Assembly: GCF_029024465.1 (NCBI RefSeq)
Contig: NZ_CP118950.1
Location: forward strand, 1,798,001 to 1,862,000
From: Lactococcus garvieae subsp. garvieae
GTDB taxonomy: Bacteria; Bacillota; Bacilli; Lactobacillales; Streptococcaceae
DNA length: 64,000 nucleotides
Direction: 5' to 3'
Shown: positions 36,149 to 44,884 of the stretch, piece after piece
Position numbering within the stretch: position 1 is the first letter of the stretch
Layout: every line of letters starts with the position of its first letter
The notes under the pieces: generated by a model
Told to the model about the DNA's origin: nothing
Database searches by the model: none
The model's input: only the letters and a program-made list of their open reading frames with translations
Translations under genes and position numbers: made by a program

Positions 36149-36234
36149 GCGGAAGTGGCGGAATTGGCAGACGCGCAGGATTAAGGATCCTGTGGCCTAT
36201 CTTGGCTGTGCGGGTTCAAGTCCCGCCTTCCGCA
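36149..36234 (+). tRNA. tRNA-Leu(AAG)
   Basis: The 86-nt gene has acceptor stem GCGGAAG/CTTCCGC, D-arm, anticodon stem CAGGA/TCCTG with loop TTAAGGA (anticodon AAG), a long variable arm and T-arm CGGGTTCAAGTCCCG. No CCA is encoded. Confidence 0.95.
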
Positions 36235-36239
36235 TCGCA

Positions 36240-36270
36240 AAAACACCGGTTATTTACCGGTGTTTTTTAT
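36240..36270 (+). terminator. Terminator of tRNA-Leu
   Basis: AAAACACCGG/CCGGTGTTTTTT stem around TTATTTA. Confidence 0.9.
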
Positions 36271-36366
36271 GTTTCTTATTTCAAACAACTGCCTCCTCAG
36301 TAATACAAAATACTGGTTTACCGAGACGCAAACATGATATACTGATTTTAACTATTGGAGGACTTT

Positions 36367-37407
36367 ATGCTTTATCTACTCTTTTTTCTCACTGTTTCTG
36401 GGATAGGCTATTTGCTGATCAAATTTAAAGACCGCAGTATCTTTGGCGGCTTGCTTTTTGCTGCAGGTTTGATACTCTCATTTTTCACCCTTTTAATTCT
36501 TGGACTCGTCTTCCTTGATAAGACCTCCTCTCATGGTTCAATGCTTGCTTTAGCAATTTTTTATTTGCTTATCCCTCTCATCTTTTTAGCTGTATGCATC
36601 TATCTCATTTTAAATTCTCAAACGATGCGTACTAAAGAAGGAAAAAGCTTAACTGCAAAGCTCTCCGCTGCCATGGGCCTAAACTTAATCATCAGTTTTC
36701 CACTTTTTGTCTTCTTAATTACAGGCGTATTCAAGCTCCCACTCTTTCTGAATATCATTTTGTTATTTATCCTCTTACTTGATCTAATACTGTCTTTTAT
36801 TTTTATTGCCTATCTCTTTTATTCTTGGATGTACCAAATGCTGCCGCTCAAAAAACATATTGACTATATTATTGTATTGGGATCTGGTATTTCTAGTGAG
36901 GATGTTCCTCCTCTTCTAAAAAGCCGTTTGGACAAAGGAATTGAATATTTCTATAAAAATCCGAATGCGAAATTTGTCGTGAGTGGTGGTCAAGGTGCTG
37001 ATGAGCCTGTTTCTGAAGCTTATGCTATGCGTAAATACCTCCTCTCCCAGCATATTCCTGAAGACATGATTATTCTAGAAGATCAATCAACCACAACTTA
37101 TGAAAACATGCTCTTTTCAAAACAGCTTATCGAAGAAGATTGGCTCACAAGATGTGAGGCTGAACATCCAAAGCCAAGTATTATCTTTTCAACCAATAAC
37201 TACCATGTGCTCCGTGCACGTTTATATGCCCGTAGAGTGCATCTCAAGGCTGAAGGGGTTGGTGCACCCACTGCACTTTATTTCTTGCCCACAGCGCTTA
37301 TACGTGAATATATAGCTCTCTTATCACACAATAAAATATGGGTTATGGGACTCATCGGTTTTGTTTTCTTGATTTTATTGTATAGCTTTTTTGATTTTAT
37401 TATATAA
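36367..37407 (+). CDS. YdcF/ElyC-family (DUF218) membrane protein
   Basis: The 346-residue protein has about five hydrophobic segments in the first 165 residues, then a DUF218 domain (IDYIIVLGSGIS, FVVSGGQGADEP, STTTYENMLFSK) and a last membrane helix. DUF218 proteins such as SanA and ElyC affect envelope synthesis. The reaction is unknown. ATG 36367 follows GGAGG by five bases. Confidence 0.87.
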   Translation: MLYLLFFLTVSGIGYLLIKFKDRSIFGGLLFAAGLILSFFTLLILGLVFLDKTSSHGSMLALAIFYLLIPLIFLAVCIYLILNSQTMRTKEGKSLTAKLSAAMGLNLIISFPLFVFLITGVFKLPLFLNIILLFILLLDLILSFIFIAYLFYSWMYQMLPLKKHIDYIIVLGSGISSEDVPPLLKSRLDKGIEYFYKNPNAKFVVSGGQGADEPVSEAYAMRKYLLSQHIPEDMIILEDQSTTTYENMLFSKQLIEEDWLTRCEAEHPKPSIIFSTNNYHVLRARLYARRVHLKAEGVGAPTALYFLPTALIREYIALLSHNKIWVMGLIGFVFLILLYSFFDFII

Positions 37408-37420
37408 CTTTTTGCCAATA

Positions 37421-37456
37421 TAAAAACACACGGTGAATGAATGACCGTGTGTTTTT
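37421..37456. terminator. Bidirectional terminator
   Basis: AAAAACACACGGT/ACCGTGTGTTTTT long perfect stem between two converging genes. Confidence 0.9.
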
Positions 37457-37457
37457 G

Positions 37458-38253
37458 TTATACTACACCAACCAAGGCATAGCGTAAGATGTAAAGAATA
37501 AGCAAATGCGCGGGATAAAAATAATAGAATAGATCTCTTTGCCACTGGGCTCCGCTGCCGCCGCGTTGCCCATTGTAGAGGTAAATAAAAGGTAAAACAG
37601 TAATAATCATAAATTCATTTGAAAAACTGAGCACCTGATAAAGCGTACCTACTGCACTGCCTGTAAAATAGCCCACCAAACTCCAGGTGAGCAAAAGAAG
37701 ACTAAAAGTAATAATTCCCGCTGAAATTTTTGCCCATCTTCCTCGGAAAAAATAGAAAATGAGGACCAATACAAGCTCATATGGGCCACCCTCACTCAAC
37801 AAGATAAAGGGCAAAAGTAATACAATGACTAAGCTGTAAGAAAAATACTTAAGCTTCGTCCCTTGATTTTTACGCATAATATCAATTGCCCAGATGAAAG
37901 CAAATAAGAGTGCCAGAGTCATAAAAATATTATGACCAGCAAGAAGTAAAAATATATCAAATTTCCCATATGGATCCTCAAAACTGCTCCTTGTCAGCAA
38001 GTTGAAGCTAATATTGATGGCATACATCAATAGACCACTACCTAAAAGCCTTAAAAAATATTTTTTTCGACTTCTTGTATAATGAAAGCCTTCGACCATC
38101 ATAAAGACAAATAGGGGCGCGACAAATCTCCCTAAAAATCCTATCCAAGTAGGTAAGCCCAAGTAGCTCCCAAGATAAGTGTTCACATGGTCAATAACCA
38201 TAAATATTATACCTATGATTTTTAAATCATAGCTAGAAAAAATTTTTTTTCAT
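37458..38253 (-). pseudogene. TraX-like membrane acetyltransferase gene with frameshift in an A8 tract
   Basis: The open part (from ATG 38201) encodes 247 residues with many membrane helices, matching the TraX family (membrane O-acyltransferase fold): MVIDHVNTYLG and GFLGRFVAPLFVFMMVEGF. The family N-terminus is present upstream in the same frame (YDLKIIGIIFMVIDH) but begins inside codons without a start. A good AAAGGAG and ATG lie at 38253, and the two frames differ by one base at an A8 run (38243-38250). With seven A the gene would read MKKIFSSYDLKIIGIIF without a break. It is either a phase-variable gene in its off state, rescued by slippage, or a sequencing error. Confidence 0.7.
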
Positions 38254-38430
38254 ACGCTGTTCTCCTTTATTCGTAAAACAGATTTTCTAGAAGAAACCAG
38301 CCTAGCTAAAGAGATTTAAGAGGCAAGAGAGCTGCTTCTATTAAGTCGGCTTTTTTTAGAAAAACTGATACCTTTTTATTATAAAGGAGGAATTGTACAT
38401 TCACTCTTACATTTCAGTAATTTATGACCT
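38254..38430. other. Intergenic stretch
   Basis: No ORF is supported. It holds the AAAGGAG ribosome site of the TraX-like gene at its left edge. I see no other clear element. Confidence 0.4.
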
Positions 38431-38432
38431 AT

Positions 38433-38468
38433 TAAAAAACTGTTGGAGCAACTTTCCAACAGTTTTTT
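38433..38468 (-). terminator. Terminator of the RlmI-like gene
   Basis: AAAAAACTGTTGGA/TCCAACAGTTTTTT stem around GCAACTT. Nearly symmetrical. Confidence 0.88.
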
Positions 38469-38469
38469 C

Positions 38470-39639
38470 TTATTTTGTTATTTGAATAAATAAGACTTTC
38501 AAATAATCACCTTCTGGGAAAGAGGAAGCCACCTTGAAGTCGGCCGGCAAATGCTCTTCCTGAAAAATCTCAAATTTAACATTTTTATTTTTAAGGGCCT
38601 GTTCCACCATTTTACGGAATTTCTCACGGCTGACATTAGCAGCATTTGTGGAGGCAATCAAAAGTCCTTCTTTATTTAAAATATCGATTGATTCTTGAAC
38701 GAGTTCCCCATAATTTTTCGCGACCGAAAAAGTCTTCTTCTTGTTACGGGCAAAGCTTGGTGGATCTAAAACAATGACATCGTAACTCAACTCTTTTTTC
38801 TTGGCATAATTAAAATAACCAAAAACATCCATAACATAGATGCGCTGACTCTCAGGATCAATACCATTCATTGTAAATTGTTCTCGCGTTTTATCTAAAG
38901 AACGTTTGGCCAAATCCACTGAGGTTGTCTGGCTTGCTCCTCCAAACGCTGCTGCAACCGAAAAAGCGCCTGTATAACTAAACATATTTAAAAGAGTCTT
39001 ACCGACCACTAAACCACTCGCTAAAGTACCACGAACTTCTTTCTGATCTAAGAAAATCCCTGTCATCAACCCTTCATTCATATATGTTGCATAGGTCACT
39101 CCATTTTCCATAACAGCCAATGGTTCTGGAGCAATTTTTCCCCCTATATGTCGCGTTTCAAAACTTAATCCCTCAAAACGAATTTTTTCATAAATTCCTT
39201 TGATTTCAGGATAAACAGATTGAAAAGCAGCTATAATATCTGTACTTTGCGTATAGATAAAAGGATTGTACCAGCTAAAAACAGCATACTCAGCATAATA
39301 ATCAACAGTCACCCCTCCTAATCCATCTCCTTCACCATTAAAAATCCGGAAGGCTGTGGTGAGATCATCTTGGAAAAAAGAAAGTCGTGCGCGCTTAGCT
39401 TCTTCAAACTTCTCTTCATAGAAGCTCTGGTTTATAGCCTCTGGAATTTGACTTAAAAGCCAACCGGCACCTTTATTTTGCTTCGATAAATAGCCTCTTC
39501 CTAAAAAATTTTCTTTTTCATCAACAAAGTCAATAAACCCATCTTCCTGTGGAGTAGACTTTAAATCTTCGGCAACAATTAAGGGGAAAGCGCGGCGAAG
39601 CTTAAGTGCGGCCTGCTTTTTTACTGTGATTTTCTTCAT
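38470..39639 (-). CDS. RlmI-like class I SAM-dependent rRNA methyltransferase
   Basis: A 389-residue protein with an N-terminal PUA-like domain (LKLRRAFPLIVAEDL), an EEHLP-type C-terminus and a Rossmann methyltransferase core (LLNMFSYTGAFSVAAAFGGA; catalytic region VIVLDPPSFARNKKK). This is the layout of RlmI, which makes m5C in 23S rRNA. A TGA-TACAAT box ends exactly six bases before ATG with no ribosome site, so a leaderless mRNA is predicted. Confidence 0.87.
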   Translation of the reverse strand: MKKITVKKQAALKLRRAFPLIVAEDLKSTPQEDGFIDFVDEKENFLGRGYLSKQNKGAGWLLSQIPEAINQSFYEEKFEEAKRARLSFFQDDLTTAFRIFNGEGDGLGGVTVDYYAEYAVFSWYNPFIYTQSTDIIAAFQSVYPEIKGIYEKIRFEGLSFETRHIGGKIAPEPLAVMENGVTYATYMNEGLMTGIFLDQKEVRGTLASGLVVGKTLLNMFSYTGAFSVAAAFGGASQTTSVDLAKRSLDKTREQFTMNGIDPESQRIYVMDVFGYFNYAKKKELSYDVIVLDPPSFARNKKKTFSVAKNYGELVQESIDILNKEGLLIASTNAANVSREKFRKMVEQALKNKNVKFEIFQEEHLPADFKVASSFPEGDYLKVLFIQITK

Positions 39640-39645
39640 AACATT

Positions 39646-39654
39646 ATTGTATCA
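39646..39654 (-). promoter_or_regulatory. Extended -10 promoter of the RlmI-like gene, predicted leaderless
   Basis: On the minus strand TGA TACAAT, AATGTT, ATG. No Shine-Dalgarno. Confidence 0.55.
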
Positions 39655-39684
39655 AAAAAACAGACCATGGTCTGTTTTTTATTG
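39654..39684 (-). terminator. Terminator of pgk
   Basis: AAAAAACAGACCATGGTCTGTTTTTT is a tight palindromic hairpin with T runs on both strands. Confidence 0.9.
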
Positions 39685-39686
39685 CA

Positions 39687-40883
39687 TTATTTTTCTGTAA
39701 GAGCATCAAGTCCTGGAAGAACTTTACCTTCGAGAAGTTCCATAGAAGCACCACCACCTGTAGAGATCCATGAGAATTTATCTGCACGGCCAAGGTTGAT
39801 TGCTGCAGCTGCTGAGTCACCACCACCGATGATTGATTTCACACCTGGTTGAGCAATGATAGCATCCATAACACCAATAGTACCTGCTTGGAAATCAGGG
39901 TTTTCAAAGACACCCATAGGACCGTTCCAAACAACTGTTTTAGCGCCTTCAAGTTCTTTAGCAAAACGTTCCACTGATTTAGGACCTGCATCAAGACCAA
40001 GGAAACCTGCATCAACTGCTTCACCTTCAGTATCTTTTACTTCAGTGTAGCCAGCAAAAGCATTTGCTTCTTTTGAGTCTACTGGCAAGATAAGTTTACC
40101 GTCTGCTTTTTCAAGCAATTCTTTTGCCAAGTCAAGTTTATCTTCTTCAACTAAAGAGTCACCGATTTCGATACCTTGTGCTTTGAAGAATGTGTAGGCC
40201 ATACCACCACCGATGATAACTTTGTCTGCTTTACCAAGCAAGTTTTCAATAACACCGATTTTATCTGAAACTTTTGAACCACCAAGAATCGCTACGAATG
40301 GACGAACTGGGTTTTCAACAGCTTCTTGGATGTAAGCAATTTCGTTTTCAAGCAAGAAACCAGCTACTGCTTTATCCACGTTAGCAGAAATACCTACGTT
40401 TGAAGCGTGTGCACGGTGAGCAGTACCAAATGCATCATTTACGAAGATACCGTCTCCGAGTGAAGCCCAGTATTTACCAAGTTCAGGATCATTTTTAGAT
40501 TCTTTTTTACCATCAACATCTTCAAAACGAGTGTTTTCAACAAGCAAGATATCGCCATCTTTTAATTCAGCAATAGCAGCTTCCAATTCAGCACCACGTG
40601 TAGTACCTGGGAAGACAACTTCTTTGCCCAATTTTTCACCCAAAGCTGCTGCTACTGGAGCAAGAGATTTACCAGCTTTGTCTGCTTCTTCTTTAACACG
40701 ACCAAGGTGAGAAAAGAGAATTGCGCGTCCGCCTTGTTCAAGTACATACTTGATTGTTGGAAGAGCTGCAGTAATACGGTTATCATTAGTAATTACACCA
40801 TCTTTAAGTGGGACATTGAAGTCCACACGAATAAGAACTTTTTTACCTTTAAGATCTACATCTTTAACAGTCAATTTTGCCAT
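39687..40883 (-). CDS. pgk: Phosphoglycerate kinase
   Basis: Glycolytic enzyme that makes ATP from 1,3-bisphosphoglycerate. The 398-residue protein has the N-terminal [11 protein letters not shown], substrate HLGRVKE, hinge and C-terminal nucleotide loop IGGGDSAAA. Codon use is highly biased, as expected for an abundant protein. TATAAT lies about 45 bases and AGGAG about 12 bases before the start. Confidence 0.97.
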   Translation of the reverse strand: MAKLTVKDVDLKGKKVLIRVDFNVPLKDGVITNDNRITAALPTIKYVLEQGGRAILFSHLGRVKEEADKAGKSLAPVAAALGEKLGKEVVFPGTTRGAELEAAIAELKDGDILLVENTRFEDVDGKKESKNDPELGKYWASLGDGIFVNDAFGTAHRAHASNVGISANVDKAVAGFLLENEIAYIQEAVENPVRPFVAILGGSKVSDKIGVIENLLGKADKVIIGGGMAYTFFKAQGIEIGDSLVEEDKLDLAKELLEKADGKLILPVDSKEANAFAGYTEVKDTEGEAVDAGFLGLDAGPKSVERFAKELEGAKTVVWNGPMGVFENPDFQAGTIGVMDAIIAQPGVKSIIGGGDSAAAAINLGRADKFSWISTGGGASMELLEGKVLPGLDALTEK

Positions 40884-40975
40884 TTTCTGGAAATCTCCTA
40901 TAAATTTTTATTTAGTAATAAAGTAATTATATCACAATTTGGGTAAAACTTTCTCTCCAAGCATTATCAATAAAC

Positions 40976-41461
40976 TCACTGCTGATCATATAATATATTC
41001 GTTATTTTTTCCTTCAAACGATACTTTTCCATACGGTGCAATTCATCGCCGGCGAGGTAACTTTTGAGGAGCCGTCGGTAGCGTAAATTTAAGTTTTCAA
41101 AAACTTCTTCAAGTAAACTTCCAGAAATCAGGATATGTTCTGGACTGGCTGCTTTCCCCTTTAGAGCATCAGAATATTCGTATATATCTACGCCAGTCCC
41201 GCAATCAAAACCCCTTTTAAAAGCCCGCTCCCTTCTTTTAATATCAATAAGTCTCTGCTTATAGCGCACCTTAAAATGGCAAAATAAGTTCCTTTGCGTC
41301 ACACCATCTCCCAGCAAATCGTATAATACCAAACGCCCTTCCTGCTGATAGTCATCAAACGTCCAAAAATTTATCGGAATCAAACGACTGTTCTTCCACA
41401 CAATATGTTGGACAGAATGAAAAATTTCTTCCAGCTGCTCCATATCTAAATTATGCTCCAT
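40976..41461 (-). CDS. comX: ComX-like competence sigma factor
   Basis: A 161-residue sigma-70-type protein: region 2-like segment FDDYQQEGRLVLYDLLGDG and a short region 4-like C-terminus (FENLNLRYRRLLKSYLAGDE). Size and pattern fit ComX/SigX of lactococci and streptococci, which directs RNA polymerase to the late competence genes. GAGGGGAG lies upstream of the chosen ATG with rather long spacing. A second in-frame ATG is six codons later. Confidence 0.72.
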   Translation of the reverse strand: MEHNLDMEQLEEIFHSVQHIVWKNSRLIPINFWTFDDYQQEGRLVLYDLLGDGVTQRNLFCHFKVRYKQRLIDIKRRERAFKRGFDCGTGVDIYEYSDALKGKAASPEHILISGSLLEEVFENLNLRYRRLLKSYLAGDELHRMEKYRLKEKITNILYDQQ

Positions 41462-41767
41462 CCTAATATTTTTTTCTCCCCTCTAGAATAACTTCCAACT
41501 TACCGTAATTTATTTTATTCCCTCCTTTTGTGATATGCCTTACTCCTATATAGTAGAATATCATAGCTTAAGCTAAATACAATTATCAAATTATTTTTTA
41601 AATTTCTAAAACATAATCGAAAATATGGACATTTTTTAAGTTCCAGAATATAAATTGACATTTTATCAAAAAAAATAGAATATAGGCACTTATCTTTTCA
41701 TCTTAGAGTAATAAATAACGATTCTCTGATATTTAACAAAAATAATTTATTTGCCATTTAAAAACAA
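41462..41767. other. AT-rich region upstream of comX
   Basis: Some 300 bases without a supported ORF. An additional AGGAGG motif near 41523 (minus strand) and several A/T runs are present. No promoter I would commit to. Confidence 0.4.
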
Positions 41768-41768
41768 A

Positions 41769-41803
41769 AACAGCAACTTCATCTCTAAAATTACTGTTTT
41801 TAT
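41769..41803 (-). terminator. Terminator of the GH4 gene
   Basis: AAAAACAGTAA/TTGCTGTTTTT-type stem on the minus strand followed by TGTTTTTAAA. Confidence 0.6.
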
Positions 41804-41850
41804 ATATAGATCTTCTTACTATAATTGAACGGAAATATTTGATAATATAA

Positions 41851-43176
41851 TTATTTCCACTCACCCCAATACTCTTTATTCGCTTCATAAAGTTCATCTA
41901 AAACTTTTTTACCCGTAGTATAGTCAGGAATCGTTTTATTGAGCATTGTTGCTTCAAGCGCTGCTTGATAAGAATGAGTCAATGCTGCTTCTACTGTCTT
42001 TTGCTCATATGCTTTTTGCATTTCCATCAGTCCTTTTTGGAAAGCCGGAATTTTCCCAATATTAATCGGTTCTGCTCCGCTACTTCCAACATAGGCAGGT
42101 ACTTCTACCACAGCTTCTGGATCAAAATTTGAAATTGCACCATGATTTTTTTGATTTACAACAAAACGCTCCCTCGTGTTATGAATAATCGCATAAGCAA
42201 TATCTACGATATAGTTTCCATGTACACCTGCATGAAGTTCTGAATCTTTTGCACTTCCTGCCGCAATTACACGTTCACATTCTTCATAAATCCGTTTTTC
42301 TCTTCCCTGCATGACATAATCACCACGAGTGAAGTTCGCATCGAGATGTTCCATCGCTTCATCAGGTGTCAAATAATACTGAAGGTAACAATTCGGGAAA
42401 TATTCTGGGAAGCGGTTAAACAAACTGATCATTTGCTTATAAGTTTCAACCCAATATTCATCCCCCACAGTTTCTTCATTTGACATGAGAAATGTATCAA
42501 TTTTTCCTGAAAGTACATCTTCTCTCAATTGTGGCAATAAATCTACACCATTTTCATCAATGATGTTTGTCCACCAGCCAAAATGATTCAAACCAAAGTA
42601 TTTAAAAGTTAAATCACGATGCTCTTTACCAAAGTATTTTGCAATCGCCCCTTCAATAGAGATAGGCATGTCACAGATACAAAGCACTTTTGCTTCTGGA
42701 AATTCTTGATAAATTGCTTCAGAAAGAATAGCTTCTGGATTAGTATAGTTCAAAATCCAAGCATCCGGACAAAGTTCTTTCACTTTTTTTATGATTTCTA
42801 ATACTGCAGGAATTACACGCATGGCAAAAGAAAATCCTCCTAAACCACATGTTTCTTGTCCAATAACTCCATTTTGAATACAGATTTTTTCATCAATAGA
42901 TCTCTGATAATTTAAACCTGGACGAATTTGCATAAATAGAAAATCTGCTCCTGTTAATGCCTCATCTATATCTGTAGTATAGGAGACATTAACTTTCGAG
43001 CCTGTTTCCTTATAGTACATTTCTGTGTATTGTCCTAAGAGTTGTGCTCGTTTTTCATCAATATCATAGAGTACTAAATCTGTGAGATTTAATTCTGAAG
43101 AACGTTGACGTAGTACTTCGAGTATTCCAGGAGATTGAGTAGATCCTCCCCCAACCATTACAAATTTGTTTCCCAT
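41851..43176 (-). CDS. GH4-family 6-phospho-alpha-glucosidase
   Basis: Hydrolyses phosphorylated disaccharides after PTS uptake, using NAD and a metal ion. The 441-residue protein starts with the NAD motif FVMVGGGSTQSP and has NYTNPEAI and LNHFGWW. The cysteine motif is CDMP, which in GH4 marks 6-phospho-alpha-glucosidases (GlvA/MalH), whereas beta-specific members carry CN-P. Located 20 bases after the ChbG-like gene, so one operon. Confidence 0.85.
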   Translation of the reverse strand: MGNKFVMVGGGSTQSPGILEVLRQRSSELNLTDLVLYDIDEKRAQLLGQYTEMYYKETGSKVNVSYTTDIDEALTGADFLFMQIRPGLNYQRSIDEKICIQNGVIGQETCGLGGFSFAMRVIPAVLEIIKKVKELCPDAWILNYTNPEAILSEAIYQEFPEAKVLCICDMPISIEGAIAKYFGKEHRDLTFKYFGLNHFGWWTNIIDENGVDLLPQLREDVLSGKIDTFLMSNEETVGDEYWVETYKQMISLFNRFPEYFPNCYLQYYLTPDEAMEHLDANFTRGDYVMQGREKRIYEECERVIAAGSAKDSELHAGVHGNYIVDIAYAIIHNTRERFVVNQKNHGAISNFDPEAVVEVPAYVGSSGAEPINIGKIPAFQKGLMEMQKAYEQKTVEAALTHSYQAALEATMLNKTIPDYTTGKKVLDELYEANKEYWGEWK

Positions 43177-43196
43177 TATTCTATTTTCTCCTTATT

Positions 43197-43979
43197 TTAT
43201 AAATTTCCATAATGGATAATTTCAAGATTTTTAGCTTCAATAAGTGACTTGACTTGAGGTGCAGTCAAAAGTTCGACTTCTCTTATTCTTTGAACATTAA
43301 AGGATGAGCCGAAATATAGAGCTTCATCCACGAATGCGGGATGAACCATAAGCTCCGTTATATCTTCTGTCACTCCTTCTAGTACCCTTTGAATTTCTTC
43401 TAAGCATTGGTTTTGAGCTTTCAAATATGGAATGTCCATATTGCGAATAGCTGAATAATTCATTAAATCCGCAAAACCTCGGATATCTTTTTGATAATTC
43501 AGGTCAACTCGCTCCTCTAAACCAAATGCATTCCGAAATGTGAGCTTGTATTTTTCAGAAATACGTTTGACAATTGACTCGTTACCTTCAAATGTGTGCA
43601 CATGATGATGACTATCCAAATGAGTCAAAGGTACGCCTTGATTCAATAAATAGTCAATTTGTGTACACCACTCTTTAAAAATTTCTTCATCATTGATTTC
43701 ATTGCGCTTTTGATGATATTCTTGTAACAAATGAAATTTTCCATCTTCTCCTTTGAGTGTTGTCCCTTGGGTCATCGGTGCGCCACAGGTCAATACTAAG
43801 TGTGCTCCAACACCTAATCCCGGATAATCTTTAGCGAGTTTAATCGCTTCATCACAGCCTGGCATATTCGCCATTAAAGTCGTAGAGGATAAAACACCCT
43901 CACGAAACGCTTTGATTATTCCTTGATTGACTCCTGAGGAGTATCCAAAATCATCCGCATTGATAATTATTTTTTTCAA
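43197..43979 (-). CDS. chbG: ChbG/YdjC-family carbohydrate deacetylase
   Basis: Removes acetyl groups from N-acetylated oligosaccharides. The 260-residue protein has the metal site INADDFGYS near residue 7 and the second motif LTHLDSHHHVHTF, plus a late MVHPAF. It precedes the GH4 gene and diverges from an RpiR-type regulator, with a candidate operator between. Confidence 0.88.
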   Translation of the reverse strand: MKKIIINADDFGYSSGVNQGIIKAFREGVLSSTTLMANMPGCDEAIKLAKDYPGLGVGAHLVLTCGAPMTQGTTLKGEDGKFHLLQEYHQKRNEINDEEIFKEWCTQIDYLLNQGVPLTHLDSHHHVHTFEGNESIVKRISEKYKLTFRNAFGLEERVDLNYQKDIRGFADLMNYSAIRNMDIPYLKAQNQCLEEIQRVLEGVTEDITELMVHPAFVDEALYFGSSFNVQRIREVELLTAPQVKSLIEAKNLEIIHYGNL

Positions 43980-44035
43980 ATATTTTCCTCTTTCTCTCGT
44001 TTTGTTTTTTCTTACAAATGCAGTATACTATATCT

Positions 44036-44052
44036 AAGTAAGCGTTCGCAAT
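44036..44052. promoter_or_regulatory. cre-like/RpiR operator candidate before chbG
   Basis: AAGTAAGCGTTCGCAAT shares GTAAGCGTTYGCAA with the site upstream of the PTS gene (48396-48413). Both match cre at 12 of 14 positions with the same two deviations, so they may instead be sites of the local regulator. Confidence 0.5.
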
Positions 44053-44118
44053 AGATTTATAGCACTTTGCATATGCTTTCAATAACTGAAAATATTTTCA
44101 AAAAATAAAGGAAAAGTT

Positions 44119-44838
44119 ATGACAAAAATATATCATCTTGATCGTCTCCTACCAAATAACTCATTTCGTCCAGAAGATGAGAAACTCATTGAGAGCATTA
44201 TCACAGCAATCCAGAAAAAGGAAAGTTTAGACATCAGAGATATCGCTCAAAAAAATTTCTTTTCTCCTTCTTCAATTAGTCGTTTGGCCAAAAGAGGAGG
44301 GTTTAATAATTATAAGGAAATGATTTTTTTCTTGTCTAAAGAATTCTCAGTTCAAAATCTGGAAAAAATTGAAGCTCTTCCCTATGCATTTTGTCAAGAG
44401 TCTTCAGATGAAATAGCTTCTATTTTTAGCACAGCTTTTACGGACAAAAAAATCTATCTCTATGGTGAAGGCTTCTGCCAATTTTTAGTAAGTTACACTT
44501 ATCGTAAATTGCTTCTAAAAAAAGTTTACGCCATCGATTTAGAAGGAGTAGAAATCAGTTTAGTCTCAAATGGTAGGCCCTATACTCTTTTTATTTTTTC
44601 ACAGTCTGGTGAAAATAAGCGTGGCTTGATTAAAATTCAAGAATGTAAGTCTTCAGGTGGAAAAGTCGTTGTTTTCACAGCCTCCAAAAATAGCAGTTTC
44701 ACAAGACAAGCAGACCTTTCCTTCATTGTGGAAACAGGATCAAATAAAATTGAGCCTGAAAATCAAGAATTAAATTATTTCTACGGCAACTGTTTAAATT
44801 TAATAGAATGGCTTATTCATCAATATGCAAAAGATTAA
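44119..44838 (+). CDS. MurR/RpiR-family transcriptional regulator
   Basis: The 239-residue protein has an N-terminal HTH (IAQKNFFSPSSISRLAKRGG) and a C-terminal SIS sugar-phosphate domain (IYLYGEGFCQFL, FSQSGENKRGLI). It likely senses a phosphosugar made by the PTS/GH4 enzymes and controls the locus. AAGGAA precedes ATG. Confidence 0.88.
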   Translation: MTKIYHLDRLLPNNSFRPEDEKLIESIITAIQKKESLDIRDIAQKNFFSPSSISRLAKRGGFNNYKEMIFFLSKEFSVQNLEKIEALPYAFCQESSDEIASIFSTAFTDKKIYLYGEGFCQFLVSYTYRKLLLKKVYAIDLEGVEISLVSNGRPYTLFIFSQSGENKRGLIKIQECKSSGGKVVVFTASKNSSFTRQADLSFIVETGSNKIEPENQELNYFYGNCLNLIEWLIHQYAKD

Positions 44839-44839
44839 T

Positions 44840-44881
44840 AAAAGCCCCTCTTTACTTTAAGTGTAAAGATGGGGCTTTTTC
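44840..44881. terminator. Bidirectional terminator between regulator and GH16 genes
   Basis: AAAAGCCCC-TCTTTAC/GTAAAGA-TGGGGCTTTTT long stem. Confidence 0.9.
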
Positions 44882-44884
44882 AAA

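Noticed and set aside
36118-36303. 61-codon ORF over tRNA-Leu
   Set aside because: Reads through the tRNA gene and its terminator.
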